64,000 nucleotides of DNA from Janthinobacterium sp. CG3 (GTDB lineage Bacteria > Pseudomonadota > Gammaproteobacteria > Burkholderiales > Burkholderiaceae_D), in assembly GCF_000344615.1 (NCBI RefSeq), contig NZ_KB467824.1, positions 1,142,592-1,206,591 on the forward strand. Reading direction: 5' to 3'. The position numbers and the translations under genes are program-made. Positions 26,701 through 34,153 of the stretch are shown one piece after another (position 1 is the stretch's first letter; every line of letters starts with the position of its first letter). The notes below the pieces were generated by a model. That model was given only the letters and a program-made list of their open reading frames with translations. It did no database searches and was not told where the DNA came from.

Positions 26701-27598
26701 CGACGCGGAAGAGGGCCTGATCTTGAGTAACGTCGATACTCTGGCCGACGGCGAGCCGCGCAACAACTTCCTGTCGCGCGCGCTGACCTGGAATCCGGGC
26801 GGCTTGCTCAACGGCGCCCGCCATATCGTGCTGGGCGGCCACTTCGCCTACGTGTCGACGCCGACCGGCGTGGTCATCCTCGACCTGGACAATCCGCTCA
26901 AGCCGCGCCACGTGGCGACGTTGGCGCTGGACGACGTGCGCGCCTCGGCCTTGCAGTTCCGCTATTTGTTCGTGACCGACAAGACCGGCTTGCGCGTCGT
27001 CGACGTGACCAATCCGGCCAAGCCGGTGTTGCAGGCGGGCAGGGTGGCGCTGGGCGACGCCCGCAAACTGTATCTGGCGCGCACCTACGCTTACGTCGCC
27101 GGCGGCAGCCAGGGTCTGGCCATTATTGATATAGAGAAACCGGAGCAGCCGCAGCTGTATCAAATGTTCAATGCCGGTGGCAAACTGAGCGATACGCAGG
27201 ACGTGGTTGTCGGCAGCACCAACGCCTCGCTGTTCGCCTATGTCGCGGACGGCAAGAATGGCTTGAAAGTGTTGCAACTGACGGCGCCCGACACCCAGCC
27301 GCGCTTTTACGGCTTCTCGCCCGAGCCGAAGCCGCAACTGATCGCCTGGCGCAAGACCGCCTCGGCCGCCTTGTCGGTGTCGAAGGGACTGGACCGCGAC
27401 CGCGCCGTCGACGAGACCGGCAACCAGATCGCGGTGTTTGGCCGCATCGGCGCGCGGCCTTTCGTGGCCAAGGAAATGGACAAGCTCTACAAGCAGCCCG
27501 ACGGGCAAATATGGAAGGTTACTGACGAGGCCAGTGCCAAGGATTACGTGGCACGCAAGCCAACCGTTGCGGCGCCTACACAGAAGGGTGCAAAGTGA
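23759..27598 (+). CDS. Decaheme cytochrome fused to LVIVD beta-propeller
   Basis: 1279 residues. An N-terminal hydrophobic stretch (about 14-40) ends in an AlaSerAla-type cleavage region. Ten CxxCH motifs follow at about residues 71, 94, 177, 348, 404, 540, 567, 678, 689 and 795, widely spaced with large His- and aromatic-rich loops that could form substrate pockets. From about 880 to 1200 come repeats of the LVIVD type (GVVILDLDNPLKP, GLRVVDVTNPAKP, GLAIIDIEKPEQP, GLKVLQL), a predicted beta-propeller often found in surface or periplasmic proteins. No catalytic Lys-containing motif of nitrite reductases is obvious. It could be the terminal reductase/oxidase or an electron acceptor complex. 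Confidence 0.9.
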   Translation: MHIRFTWRRHTRSIAAAIVLTLVVALGLAGLLPSTPASASEAAKLSSRSYTTAPAAPKAQSAAQALAKSDGCISCHSASDRHTMHANPAVVLGCTDCHGGNPTVTHAGPKVEANAKNPAYRRDMERAHILPRDEKFWNYPSSANPERSFAKLNKEHPAYVRFINPGDLRVARDACGSCHLPIIQAQERSLMSTSAMLWGGATYNNGILPYKRYVIGESYTADGKAATIVNPVKVDQDLFISKGILDRLYPLPAWESMPPGDIFRVFERGGRVISSQFPEIGLPNLSGTLQKLDEPGRPDIRQSNRGPGTGSRIAVPAINITKTRLNDPHLWFLGTNEQPGDYRSSGCTACHAIYANDRDPKHSGPYAKFGNTGTSQSVDPTIPKGEPGHPLKHEFTRAIPSSQCMVCHMHQPNIFVNSFYGYTMWDYESDAPHMWPEKQKYPTDKEARESLDRNPEEAAIRGKWSEPAFLKDVASLNSKLKDTQFADYHGHGWNFRAVFKRNRKGALLDAKGGIVSDDDPEKFKKTVHLSSIHLDVGMHCVDCHFAQDMHGNGHIYGEAAAAIEIDCADCHGTAKKYPTLHTSGPAAQPGGMDMSLLKTQDGRRRFEWRDGKLYQRAALDPNKEWEMSLVKDTVNPNHPKYNIKAARAKLMAAGDAGKAGQWGAGVEKFAHDDEKMTCFTCHLSWTTSCAGCHLPIQANWKTERNHYEGGESRNYASYNPQVARDDMFQLGVSGAVKGGKITPVRSSSGLVLSSTNINREKIYIQQPPISSSGFSSQAFAPHYPHTERKEETKTCTDCHISKNNDNNAIMAQLLLQGTNFVNFVGFNAWTGEAGHVEATTVTEWDEPQAVIGSYLQRYAYPDYFRKHQERGLELAESQHQASDGNVRCLQLRGEYLFAAEGKGGFRVYDTANIVNKGVSQRIVTAPFSPLGQKTHIASKNATCMALPTNQPIAPTRNQGDLMRVTNQEQPFHPIYHYAFITDAEEGLILSNVDTLADGEPRNNFLSRALTWNPGGLLNGARHIVLGGHFAYVSTPTGVVILDLDNPLKPRHVATLALDDVRASALQFRYLFVTDKTGLRVVDVTNPAKPVLQAGRVALGDARKLYLARTYAYVAGGSQGLAIIDIEKPEQPQLYQMFNAGGKLSDTQDVVVGSTNASLFAYVADGKNGLKVLQLTAPDTQPRFYGFSPEPKPQLIAWRKTASAALSVSKGLDRDRAVDETGNQIAVFGRIGARPFVAKEMDKLYKQPDGQIWKVTDEASAKDYVARKPTVAAPTQKGAK

Positions 27599-28962
27599 AA
27601 AATCGTTATCTGGTAGATATGCTGTGCCGACACGGGCTGGTGTTTGGTTTGGTGTTCGGTTCCTTGTTCGGCGCGCCGGCGCAGGCCGCGCCGGCCGGCG
27701 CCGCCTTGCCCAACGTGGCCGCGCACCAGAGCGTGGGCACGGTCAATTGCGCCAACAGCGGTTGCCACGGCGCCGTCACGCCGTGGACCGACTCGCACGT
27801 GCTGCAAAACGAGTACACCACCTGGTTGCGGCTGGACAAGCACGCCAAGGCCTATTCGGTGCTGCTGAACCAACAGTCGCGCAAGATCGCCAAGAACCTC
27901 GGCTTGAAGCAGCCGGCGCACGAGTCGCAAGCCTGCCTGGACTGCCACGCCCACAACCCGGCGCCGAAGCTGGCGGGTGAGCGCCATGTCGTTGCCGAAG
28001 GCGTCGGCTGCGAGGCTTGCCACGGCCCGGCCGAAAAATGGATCGCCTCGCACGTGGTGGCGGGCGCCACCCACGCCGACAACGTGAAAAACGGCATGTA
28101 TCCGACCAATAACCCGGTCGAGCAGGCCAAGCTGTGCCTGTCCTGCCACTTCGGCGACGAGAACCGCTTCGTCACGCACCGCGTCATGGCCGCCGGCCAT
28201 CCGCGCATATCCTTCGAGCTGGGCACCTTCGCCACCATCGCGCCGGCGCATTACCAAATCGACGACGACTGGCGCAAGCGCAAGGGCGATTACCAGGGCG
28301 TCAAGATCTGGGCCATCGGTCAGGCCCTCGCCTCGAAGCAATTGCTGGACGCGCTGGCCGACCCGCAGCGCGGCCGCGACGGCCTGTTTCCCGAGCTGGT
28401 GCTGTTCGACTGCCACGCCTGCCACCATCCGATGAGCGAGCAAAAATCGTCGCCGCGCCTGAGTGTCGGCCCCGGCAAGGTACACTTGAACGATAGCAAC
28501 CTGCTGATGTTGCGCGCCCTGGTGCGTGTCGTCGATCCGGCCAACGCCAACGCCTTCAACCAGCAGGTGTCGCAAGTGCACCAAGCCATCGCCGGCAACG
28601 GCGCGCAGGCCGATCCCTTGGCGCTGGCCAAGAAGTTGTCCGCCACGATAGGCCAGTACATCGTCCAGTTCGAGAAGAGGAATTTCGACGTGGCCACGCT
28701 GCGCGACGTGCTGAAGGCGCTGCTCAACGAATCGAGCGTCGCCTATTATTCCGATTACGCCGGCGCCGAGCAGGCGTATATGTCGATCTCCAGCCTGGCC
28801 TCGACCTTGGCCAAGCAGAACGCGCTGGCCTCGGCCGGCGAGGTCAACCGCCGCCTCGGCGCGATGCGCAAGGCGCTGGCCAACGACGAGAAGTACCGCG
28901 CCGAGTTGTTTGGCGCGGAACTGGCGGGTTTGCGCCAGTTGATATCCTCCCAAGTTAAGTAG
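27595..28962 (+). CDS. Cytochrome c554-like pentaheme cytochrome
   Basis: 455 residues with a signal peptide (about 12-31). It has four CxxCH motifs (Cys114, 139, 181, 273) and one CANSGCH at 52-58, a CX4CH spacing. The segment around VLQNEYTTWLRLDKHAKAY and ACLDCHAH matches the cytochrome c554 family, multiheme proteins that pass electrons in the periplasm. The C-terminal 170 residues are helical and contain no heme motif. GTG 27595 overlaps the preceding stop; an ATG eight codons later (27619) is a possible alternative start. With its neighbours this brings the operon to 25 c-type heme sites. Confidence 0.88.
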   Translation: MKNRYLVDMLCRHGLVFGLVFGSLFGAPAQAAPAGAALPNVAAHQSVGTVNCANSGCHGAVTPWTDSHVLQNEYTTWLRLDKHAKAYSVLLNQQSRKIAKNLGLKQPAHESQACLDCHAHNPAPKLAGERHVVAEGVGCEACHGPAEKWIASHVVAGATHADNVKNGMYPTNNPVEQAKLCLSCHFGDENRFVTHRVMAAGHPRISFELGTFATIAPAHYQIDDDWRKRKGDYQGVKIWAIGQALASKQLLDALADPQRGRDGLFPELVLFDCHACHHPMSEQKSSPRLSVGPGKVHLNDSNLLMLRALVRVVDPANANAFNQQVSQVHQAIAGNGAQADPLALAKKLSATIGQYIVQFEKRNFDVATLRDVLKALLNESSVAYYSDYAGAEQAYMSISSLASTLAKQNALASAGEVNRRLGAMRKALANDEKYRAELFGAELAGLRQLISSQVK

Positions 28963-28971
28963 GTGATACAG

Positions 28972-31443
28972 ATGATTGACTCCGGCAACACACCCCAGGC
29001 CCAGGACGGCGCCGCCCCTATCGATGGCGCGTGTTTCGATATCGTCATCGTCGGTTCCGGCCCGGCCGGTTTGTCGGCGGCCGCGCGCGCCAAGGCGCTG
29101 GGCACCCGCCACGTGCTGCTGGAGGCCGACGCGCAGCACGCGTCGGATACCATCTTCAAGTACCAGAAGGGTAAGCATGTGATGGCCGAGCCCGGCATCC
29201 TGCCCTTGCGCAGCGATATGAGTTTTACCGCCGGCAAGCGCGAAATGTTGCTCGACACCTGGAACCGCGAACTGGGCAAACTCGACGTCAATATCGCCTA
29301 CGGCAAACGGGTCAGCTCGATTGCGCGCGACGGGCAGAGCGGCATCTTCACGCTCGGTTGCGAGGACGGCAGCCAGTACCTGAGCCGCGCGGTGATCCTC
29401 GGCATCGGCTTGCAGGGCAATATCCGCAAGACCGGCACGCCCGGCCAAGACCATCCGCGGGTGCAGTACACGCTGGCCGACCCGGACGAGTTTTCCGGCG
29501 AGACCATCATCGTCATCGGCGCCGGCGACGCCGGCATCGAGAACGCGCTCGGCCTGGCGAACCAGAACACCGTCTACATGGTCAACCGCGGCGAGGAATT
29601 CCTTTACTGCAAGGACGGCAACCGCACGCTAATCACCAACGCCGAGAAGACCGGCAAGATCACCATTTGCTACAGCGCCACTACCTTGCGCATCGAGGAG
29701 AGCGGCGAGGCGATCCCGCTCAATTTCGTCTACAGCGGCAAGGGCGGCGAAACCGTCATTCCTTGCCACCGCGTCATCGCGCGGCTGGGCGCGACGCCGC
29801 CGCGCAAACTGATCGAGAGCTTCGGCATCGAGTTCCCGAACGCCAACCCGACCTCGGTGCCGGTGTTGTCCGAGTCCTACGAATCGAACGTGCCGGGCCT
29901 GTACATCGTCGGCGCGCTGGGCGGCTATCCGTTGATCAAGCAAGCCATGAACCAGGGCTACGAGGTGGTTCATACCATCGTCGGGCAGCCGGTCGAACCG
30001 GTTGACGAACCGCTGCTGCGCAACAAGTTCAAGCCGTGGAAGCCGGACGTGGCGGTGTCCGGCGTGATCGACCTGATCATGGAAACGGTGCCGCTGTTCA
30101 AGGGCATGTCGAAGTTGCAGTTGCGCGAGTTCATGCTCGACTCGAACCTGCAAACGCCCAGGGCCGGCAGCGTGGTGTTTAAGAAGCTCGACTACACCAA
30201 CACCTTTTATTCGATCCTGGACGGCGACGTCGACGTCGAGATCAGCAACGAGGACGGCAGCCTGAAGGTCATCAAGTTGACCAAGGGCCGCTATTTCGGC
30301 GAGATGGGCCTGATTTCCGGGCGGCGCCGCACCGCGACTATTCGCGCCGGCAAGGGTTGTGTGTTGCTGGAAACGCCGCGCCGCTCGATGCTCAAGCTAA
30401 TCGCCGCCGTCGACGACGTGCGCCGGCAAATGGACGCCGTCTTCGTGCGTTACGCGATCACCAACTTCATCGGTCCGATGCTCAGCGCCGAGGCGATCAA
30501 CGCGCTGGTCGAGGCCAGCGTCGACATCCGCCGCTACCAGGCCAACGACGTGCTGTGCCGCGAGGGCGACGCCGCCGACGGCCTGTACCTGATACGCCGC
30601 GGCTCGGTGACGGTGTCGAAAACCGCCGCCGACGGGCGCGAGCGCATCCTGTCCTACGTTTCGGCCGGTAACTACGTCGGCGAGATGGCGCTGGTCAACG
30701 ACGCGCCGCGTTCGGCGACCATTACCGCCACCGTCTTCACCGAGGCGCTGGTGCTGAACGGCGCGGTGTTCAAGCAGCAACTGGACGCCAATCCCCTGCT
30801 GCGCAAGTCGATTGAAGCGAAAATGCTCACGCGCACCCGCACCAACGTCGCGCTGGAACGCAGCACCGGGCGCGAGAGCGACTTGATGCGTTTCCTGTTG
30901 GGGCAGGGTGTCGGCGAAGCGTCGGATGTGCTGCTGATCGATGAATCGCTGTGTATCCAGTGCAACAATTGCGAAACCGCCTGCGCCGAAACGCACGACG
31001 GCACTTCGCGGCTGAAGCGCGAGGCCGGGCCGACCTTCGCCAACATCCATCTGCCGACCGCCTGCCGCCACTGCGAGCATCCGCATTGCATGAAAGAATG
31101 TCCGCCGGACGCGATCAGCCGCAGCGAGGCCGGCGAGGTGTTTATTAGCGACGCCTGCATCGGCTGCGGCAATTGCGAGCGCAACTGTCCGTACGGCGTG
31201 ATCCAAATGGCGTCGGAAAAGCCGCCGAAAAAGGGTGGCGGGCTGCCGTGGTTGCTGTTCGGGCTGGGCAAGGCGCCGGGCCAGCGCCAGGCCGACTACG
31301 ATGCCAACGCGCCGAAGAAGGCCGTCAAATGCGACCTGTGCAGCGGCCTCAAGGGCGGCGCCGCCTGCGTGCGGGCCTGTCCGACCGGCGCCGCGATCCG
31401 CATCTCGCCGGAGGACTTCTTCAAGAGCAACGGCGTGCGCTAA
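28972..31443 (+). CDS. FAD oxidoreductase with two cNMP-binding and four [4Fe-4S] sites
   Basis: 823 residues from ATG 28972, which has AGGTGA six bases upstream (a GTG at 28963 is less likely). No signal peptide: cytosolic. Residues 20-335 form a TrxB/YpdA-like fold with GSGPAG (28-33) for FAD and GAGDAG (about 181) for NAD(P); the CxxC of thioredoxin reductases is absent. Two cyclic-nucleotide-binding domains follow (about 375-480, GEMGLISGRRRTAT; 504-615, GEMALVNDAPRSAT). The C-terminus has four cysteine clusters at about 661 (CIQCNNCETAC), 698, 729 and 787-803, the pattern of DmsB/HybA-type four-cluster ferredoxins. It probably links NAD(P)H to the membrane chain under cNMP control. Confidence 0.88.
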   Translation: MIDSGNTPQAQDGAAPIDGACFDIVIVGSGPAGLSAAARAKALGTRHVLLEADAQHASDTIFKYQKGKHVMAEPGILPLRSDMSFTAGKREMLLDTWNRELGKLDVNIAYGKRVSSIARDGQSGIFTLGCEDGSQYLSRAVILGIGLQGNIRKTGTPGQDHPRVQYTLADPDEFSGETIIVIGAGDAGIENALGLANQNTVYMVNRGEEFLYCKDGNRTLITNAEKTGKITICYSATTLRIEESGEAIPLNFVYSGKGGETVIPCHRVIARLGATPPRKLIESFGIEFPNANPTSVPVLSESYESNVPGLYIVGALGGYPLIKQAMNQGYEVVHTIVGQPVEPVDEPLLRNKFKPWKPDVAVSGVIDLIMETVPLFKGMSKLQLREFMLDSNLQTPRAGSVVFKKLDYTNTFYSILDGDVDVEISNEDGSLKVIKLTKGRYFGEMGLISGRRRTATIRAGKGCVLLETPRRSMLKLIAAVDDVRRQMDAVFVRYAITNFIGPMLSAEAINALVEASVDIRRYQANDVLCREGDAADGLYLIRRGSVTVSKTAADGRERILSYVSAGNYVGEMALVNDAPRSATITATVFTEALVLNGAVFKQQLDANPLLRKSIEAKMLTRTRTNVALERSTGRESDLMRFLLGQGVGEASDVLLIDESLCIQCNNCETACAETHDGTSRLKREAGPTFANIHLPTACRHCEHPHCMKECPPDAISRSEAGEVFISDACIGCGNCERNCPYGVIQMASEKPPKKGGGLPWLLFGLGKAPGQRQADYDANAPKKAVKCDLCSGLKGGAACVRACPTGAAIRISPEDFFKSNGVR

Positions 31444-31561
31444 ACCGCCTCGCGGCGCCGTGTCAGCCAGGTTTTGTAGATACTATGAATGAAGGCGGGT
31501 CGGCAAAAGACGCAAATTAATCCTAAAGTGAAGGTTCGAAGAATCAACTTAGGAGAAAATC

Positions 31562-32713
31562 ATGCAACCGACCCGCGCCAACGATTTTACGCCTGAAGTC
31601 GAAGTTTTTGCAGTGGCATTAGAGTTGTCGAGCAAGAGCTGGAAAATTGCCTTGCACGACGGAAAGAGAGAGAAGCCGGCGATTCAGACGGTTTCCGGCG
31701 AGACAGCGGCGGGGCGCCTCAACGAAACGGTGCAGGAGATTGAGAAGTTCAAGGCAAAGTGGGGCCTGGCCGCCGAGGTACGCACCGTCGTGCTGTACGA
31801 GGCTGGTCAGGATGGCTTCTGGATTGAACGCGCCCTCTCGAAGCTGGGCTACGAGGTGGTGATCTGCGACCCTGCCAGCATTCCCGTCGAGCGGCACAAA
31901 CGGCGGGCCAAGACCGACCGGCTCGACGCGATCAAGCTGGTGCTGACATTGCGGGGCTGGTTGCGTGGCGAGTACGACCGGATGCACGTGATCCGTGTTC
32001 CGACGGTGGAGGCCGAGGCGCAGCGGCACGTGGTACGGGACCGCGGCGAGTTGCAAAAGGAAACGCAGCAGCACCGCGACCGGATCCGCAAGCTGCTGCG
32101 CACCGTCGGCTGCTGGGATGGCGTCGGCGGCGATGTGGGGGCGCGGCTGAACAAGCGGGAATTGTGTTGCTACGACGGCGATCCGCTGTCGGCGCAGCTG
32201 CAGCAGCGGCTGGAACAGGAGTGCAAACGTTTGGAGTTGGCGCAGCAACAACTGGCCGCGCTGGAAAAAGGGATGGCGGAGCAATTGCCGCCGGAGGTGC
32301 GCCAGCGCATTGCCGACCTGGAACGGTTGAAGGCGGTGGGGCCGGTGGGCGCGACGAGGTTGGTGCTGGAGCTGTTCTGGCGCAAATTCGAGAACCGCAG
32401 GCAGGTGGGCGCCTGCGTCGGTTTGGTGCCGCAGCCCTACGACAGCGGCGAGAGCCGGGTTGACCAGGGCATCAGCAAGCAGGGCAACCGGCGCGTGCGC
32501 GCGCTGTTGATCGAGATGTCTTGGTTCTGGCTGCGCTACCAACCCGACAGCGTGATGACGAAATGGTTCGCCCGGCGCACGCAGGGAGGCCAGAACAAGC
32601 GCGGCAAGCGCATCGCCATCGTCGCGGTGGCGCGCAAGCTGGTGGTCGCCCTGTGGCGCTACCTGGAGCATGGGATCGTCCCCGAAGGGGCGCAGTTGAA
32701 ACGAGCGGCATAA
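31562..32713 (+). CDS. IS110-family transposase (DEDD recombinase)
   Basis: 383 residues with an N-terminal RuvC-like DEDD domain (AKTDRLDAIKL near 118) and a C-terminal Transposase_20 domain (about 255-345, LERLKAVGPVGATRL, then GISKQGNRRVRALLIEMSW with the conserved serine region). The first acidic residue of the DEDD set lies in FAVALELSSKSW, i.e. Glu in place of the more common Asp, a variant I associate with one branch of this family. ATG 31562 follows AGGAGA. The gene is intact, so the element may be active. IS110-family recombinases are guided by an RNA made from the element's own noncoding end. Confidence 0.9.
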   Translation: MQPTRANDFTPEVEVFAVALELSSKSWKIALHDGKREKPAIQTVSGETAAGRLNETVQEIEKFKAKWGLAAEVRTVVLYEAGQDGFWIERALSKLGYEVVICDPASIPVERHKRRAKTDRLDAIKLVLTLRGWLRGEYDRMHVIRVPTVEAEAQRHVVRDRGELQKETQQHRDRIRKLLRTVGCWDGVGGDVGARLNKRELCCYDGDPLSAQLQQRLEQECKRLELAQQQLAALEKGMAEQLPPEVRQRIADLERLKAVGPVGATRLVLELFWRKFENRRQVGACVGLVPQPYDSGESRVDQGISKQGNRRVRALLIEMSWFWLRYQPDSVMTKWFARRTQGGQNKRGKRIAIVAVARKLVVALWRYLEHGIVPEGAQLKRAA

Positions 32714-33069
32714 GGGAGTAAGGCGGCACGTTCAGTACCAGCAGTTGGCATTACGTTGAACTACGCAGCAGCAAGGAGTAGGCAGGCCCGTAACCCGACC
32801 TGGTTGCCCATGGCAACCGACCCTAGTAGATGGGGCTTGCACGCATCAAGGTCACTAAGCGCAACGCGCATGCAGAATTAGGCTGGGGTAGCAAAACCAG
32901 CGGATAGAAGGTGGTGGGACGTGAAGTCTCACGCAATGATGACCGAGAGCTTCGAACTGGGCTGTACGAACGACGAAAGCAAAGCGCTGGCAATGAACGA
33001 AGGCCAAAACGAAACAGGTCGGCATGGCGCCAAGCCGCAATATGCGTCATGGCGCCATGGACCAGCATA
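32714..33069 (+). other. Noncoding 3' tail of the IS element, possible bridge RNA
   Basis: No gene is seen in these 356 bases. The sequence is less GC-rich than its surroundings and has several short complementary segments (for example CAACCTGG-type arms near 32800 and the ATGGCGCCA repeats near 33022 and 33051). In the IS1111 branch of the IS110 family the bridge RNA is encoded downstream of the transposase, which is the arrangement seen here. RNA identity is inference. Confidence 0.35.
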
Positions 33070-33140
33070 TTTCGGTATCGGCGGCGTCAAGGGTTCGCTT
33101 CGCCGGGCTTCGCCCGCCCTTGACCCCGCCGATACCGAAA
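33070..33140. repeat. Long palindrome (24-bp stem)
   Basis: The left arm beginning TTTCGGTATCGGCGG (33070-33084) pairs with CCGCCGATACCGAAA (33126-33140); after one mismatch GTCAAGGG/CCCTTGAC extends the stem. The loop region also contains self-complementary CGGGCTTCGCCCG. It has the look of a REP-like element or a bidirectional terminator, and could be the insertion target of the adjacent IS element. Confidence 0.65.
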
Positions 33141-33194
33141 CAAGGGATAGGATAAATTTGCGAAAAACCAGTTGACTTGGAATTCATCATAGAA

Positions 33195-33295
33195 GGTCGG
33201 GTTAGCCCATCGGGCGTAACCCGACAACGTTGGCCGGGAGCAGCGCGCCCCGCTTCGGCCAACGTTGTCGGATTACGCTACGCTAATCCGACCTA
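33195..33295. repeat. Composite of three palindromes, REP/BIME-like
   Basis: Three consecutive inverted repeats: TCGGGTTA/TAACCCGA (33197-33224), then CCGACAACGTTGGCC paired with GGCCAACGTTGTCGG (about 33221-33271), then GTCGGATTA/TAATCCGAC around ACGCTACGC (33268-33292). The last unit, with its GCGTAGCGTAATCCGAC sequence, is of a kind found scattered between genes in many proteobacteria. The rest of 33141-33316 has no gene. Confidence 0.65.
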
Positions 33296-33316
33296 CGATT
33301 GACGCCGCGGGTAGGC

Positions 33317-34153
33317 TTACAATACGCGCTTGCGGATTTGCGTCACGACCAGTTCGGTCACGATGACAATCGCGAATATCGCCACCAGCACGGTCGCCAC
33401 GCGCGGCCACTGGAACAGATTCAGCGCGGTGTCGAGCGCCATCCCGACGCCACCGGCGCCAACGATGCCCAGCACCGCCGATTCGCGCACGTTGATATCC
33501 CAGCGCAGCAACACGATCGACATAAACGCCGGTTTCAGGTGCGGCAGATAACCGTACCAGATCTGCGCGAAGGTGCCGGCGCCGGCCGCCTGCAAGGCTT
33601 CGATCGGCCCGCGCGGCATTTCCTCGATGGTTTCGCCGGCCATCTTGCCGACGAAGCCGATCGAGCGAAAGGCGATCGCCAGCGTTCCGGCCACCGCGCC
33701 GGGGCCGAAGATCGCCACGAACAGCAAGGCCCAGACCAGCGAATTGATCGAACGGCTCGCCACAAGCACGATGCGGGCCATCAGGTTCAGGCTTTTGTTG
33801 CGCGTCAGGTTGCCGGCCACCAGCAGGCCGAAAGGCACGGCCAGCACCACCGACAGCAAGGTGCCCAGGCTGGCGATGTGGATGGTTTCGACCAGCGCCG
33901 CGTGCACCCCTTCGGAGTAGAAGGCCCAGTCCACCGGCCACATGCGTCCAAGCATGTCGCCCATCTGCTGGGGCGCGTCGTAAATGAACTCGGGAATGAT
34001 TTCAAGGCTGCGCAGCGATTGCACCACGGCCACGGCCATGACCAGCCACACCGCGAAGCGCAGCATTTTTTGCCCCAGCGAGTGGCGCTTCCAGGTGCGC
34101 GGCGCGGTGGCGCCCGATGCGCCCGGGCCGTAGGGTACGGTTGTGCTAGACAT
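33317..34153 (-). CDS. phnE: PhnE-type ABC transporter permease (second copy)
   Basis: 278 residues, about six membrane helices, with the permease EAA-like loop EEMPRGPIEALQAAGAG near 150 and the typical [17 protein letters not shown] near 235. It pairs with the upstream PhnE to form the membrane channel of a phosphonate/phosphite-type importer. ATG 34153 overlaps the end of the other phnE by eight bases. Which oxyanion is carried cannot be deduced, since no C-P lyase, phnX, phnW or ptxD gene is in the window. Confidence 0.9.
   Translation of the reverse strand: MSSTTVPYGPGASGATAPRTWKRHSLGQKMLRFAVWLVMAVAVVQSLRSLEIIPEFIYDAPQQMGDMLGRMWPVDWAFYSEGVHAALVETIHIASLGTLLSVVLAVPFGLLVAGNLTRNKSLNLMARIVLVASRSINSLVWALLFVAIFGPGAVAGTLAIAFRSIGFVGKMAGETIEEMPRGPIEALQAAGAGTFAQIWYGYLPHLKPAFMSIVLLRWDINVRESAVLGIVGAGGVGMALDTALNLFQWPRVATVLVAIFAIVIVTELVVTQIRKRVL

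Larger units (their letters stand above)
31444..33069 (+). mobile_element. IS110-family element (outer limits uncertain)
   Basis: The transposase gene is flanked by about 118 noncoding bases on the left and about 356 on the right before a large palindrome begins. IS110-family elements lack classical terminal inverted repeats and do not make regular target duplications, and I could not find ends by inspection. The limits given are the maximal span between the upstream stop codon and the palindrome. It sits immediately after the last gene of the multiheme operon, whose C-terminus appears complete. Confidence 0.6.

Noticed and set aside
18140..28962. Nitrite reductase NrfA or hydroxylamine oxidoreductase in the multiheme operon
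   Set aside because: No CxxCK motif, no HAO-type tyrosine region and no NrfH/NrfD partners were seen.
28972..29980. Thioredoxin reductase call for the flavoprotein
   Set aside because: The fold matches, but the redox-active CxxC is missing and the protein continues into cNMP and Fe-S domains.
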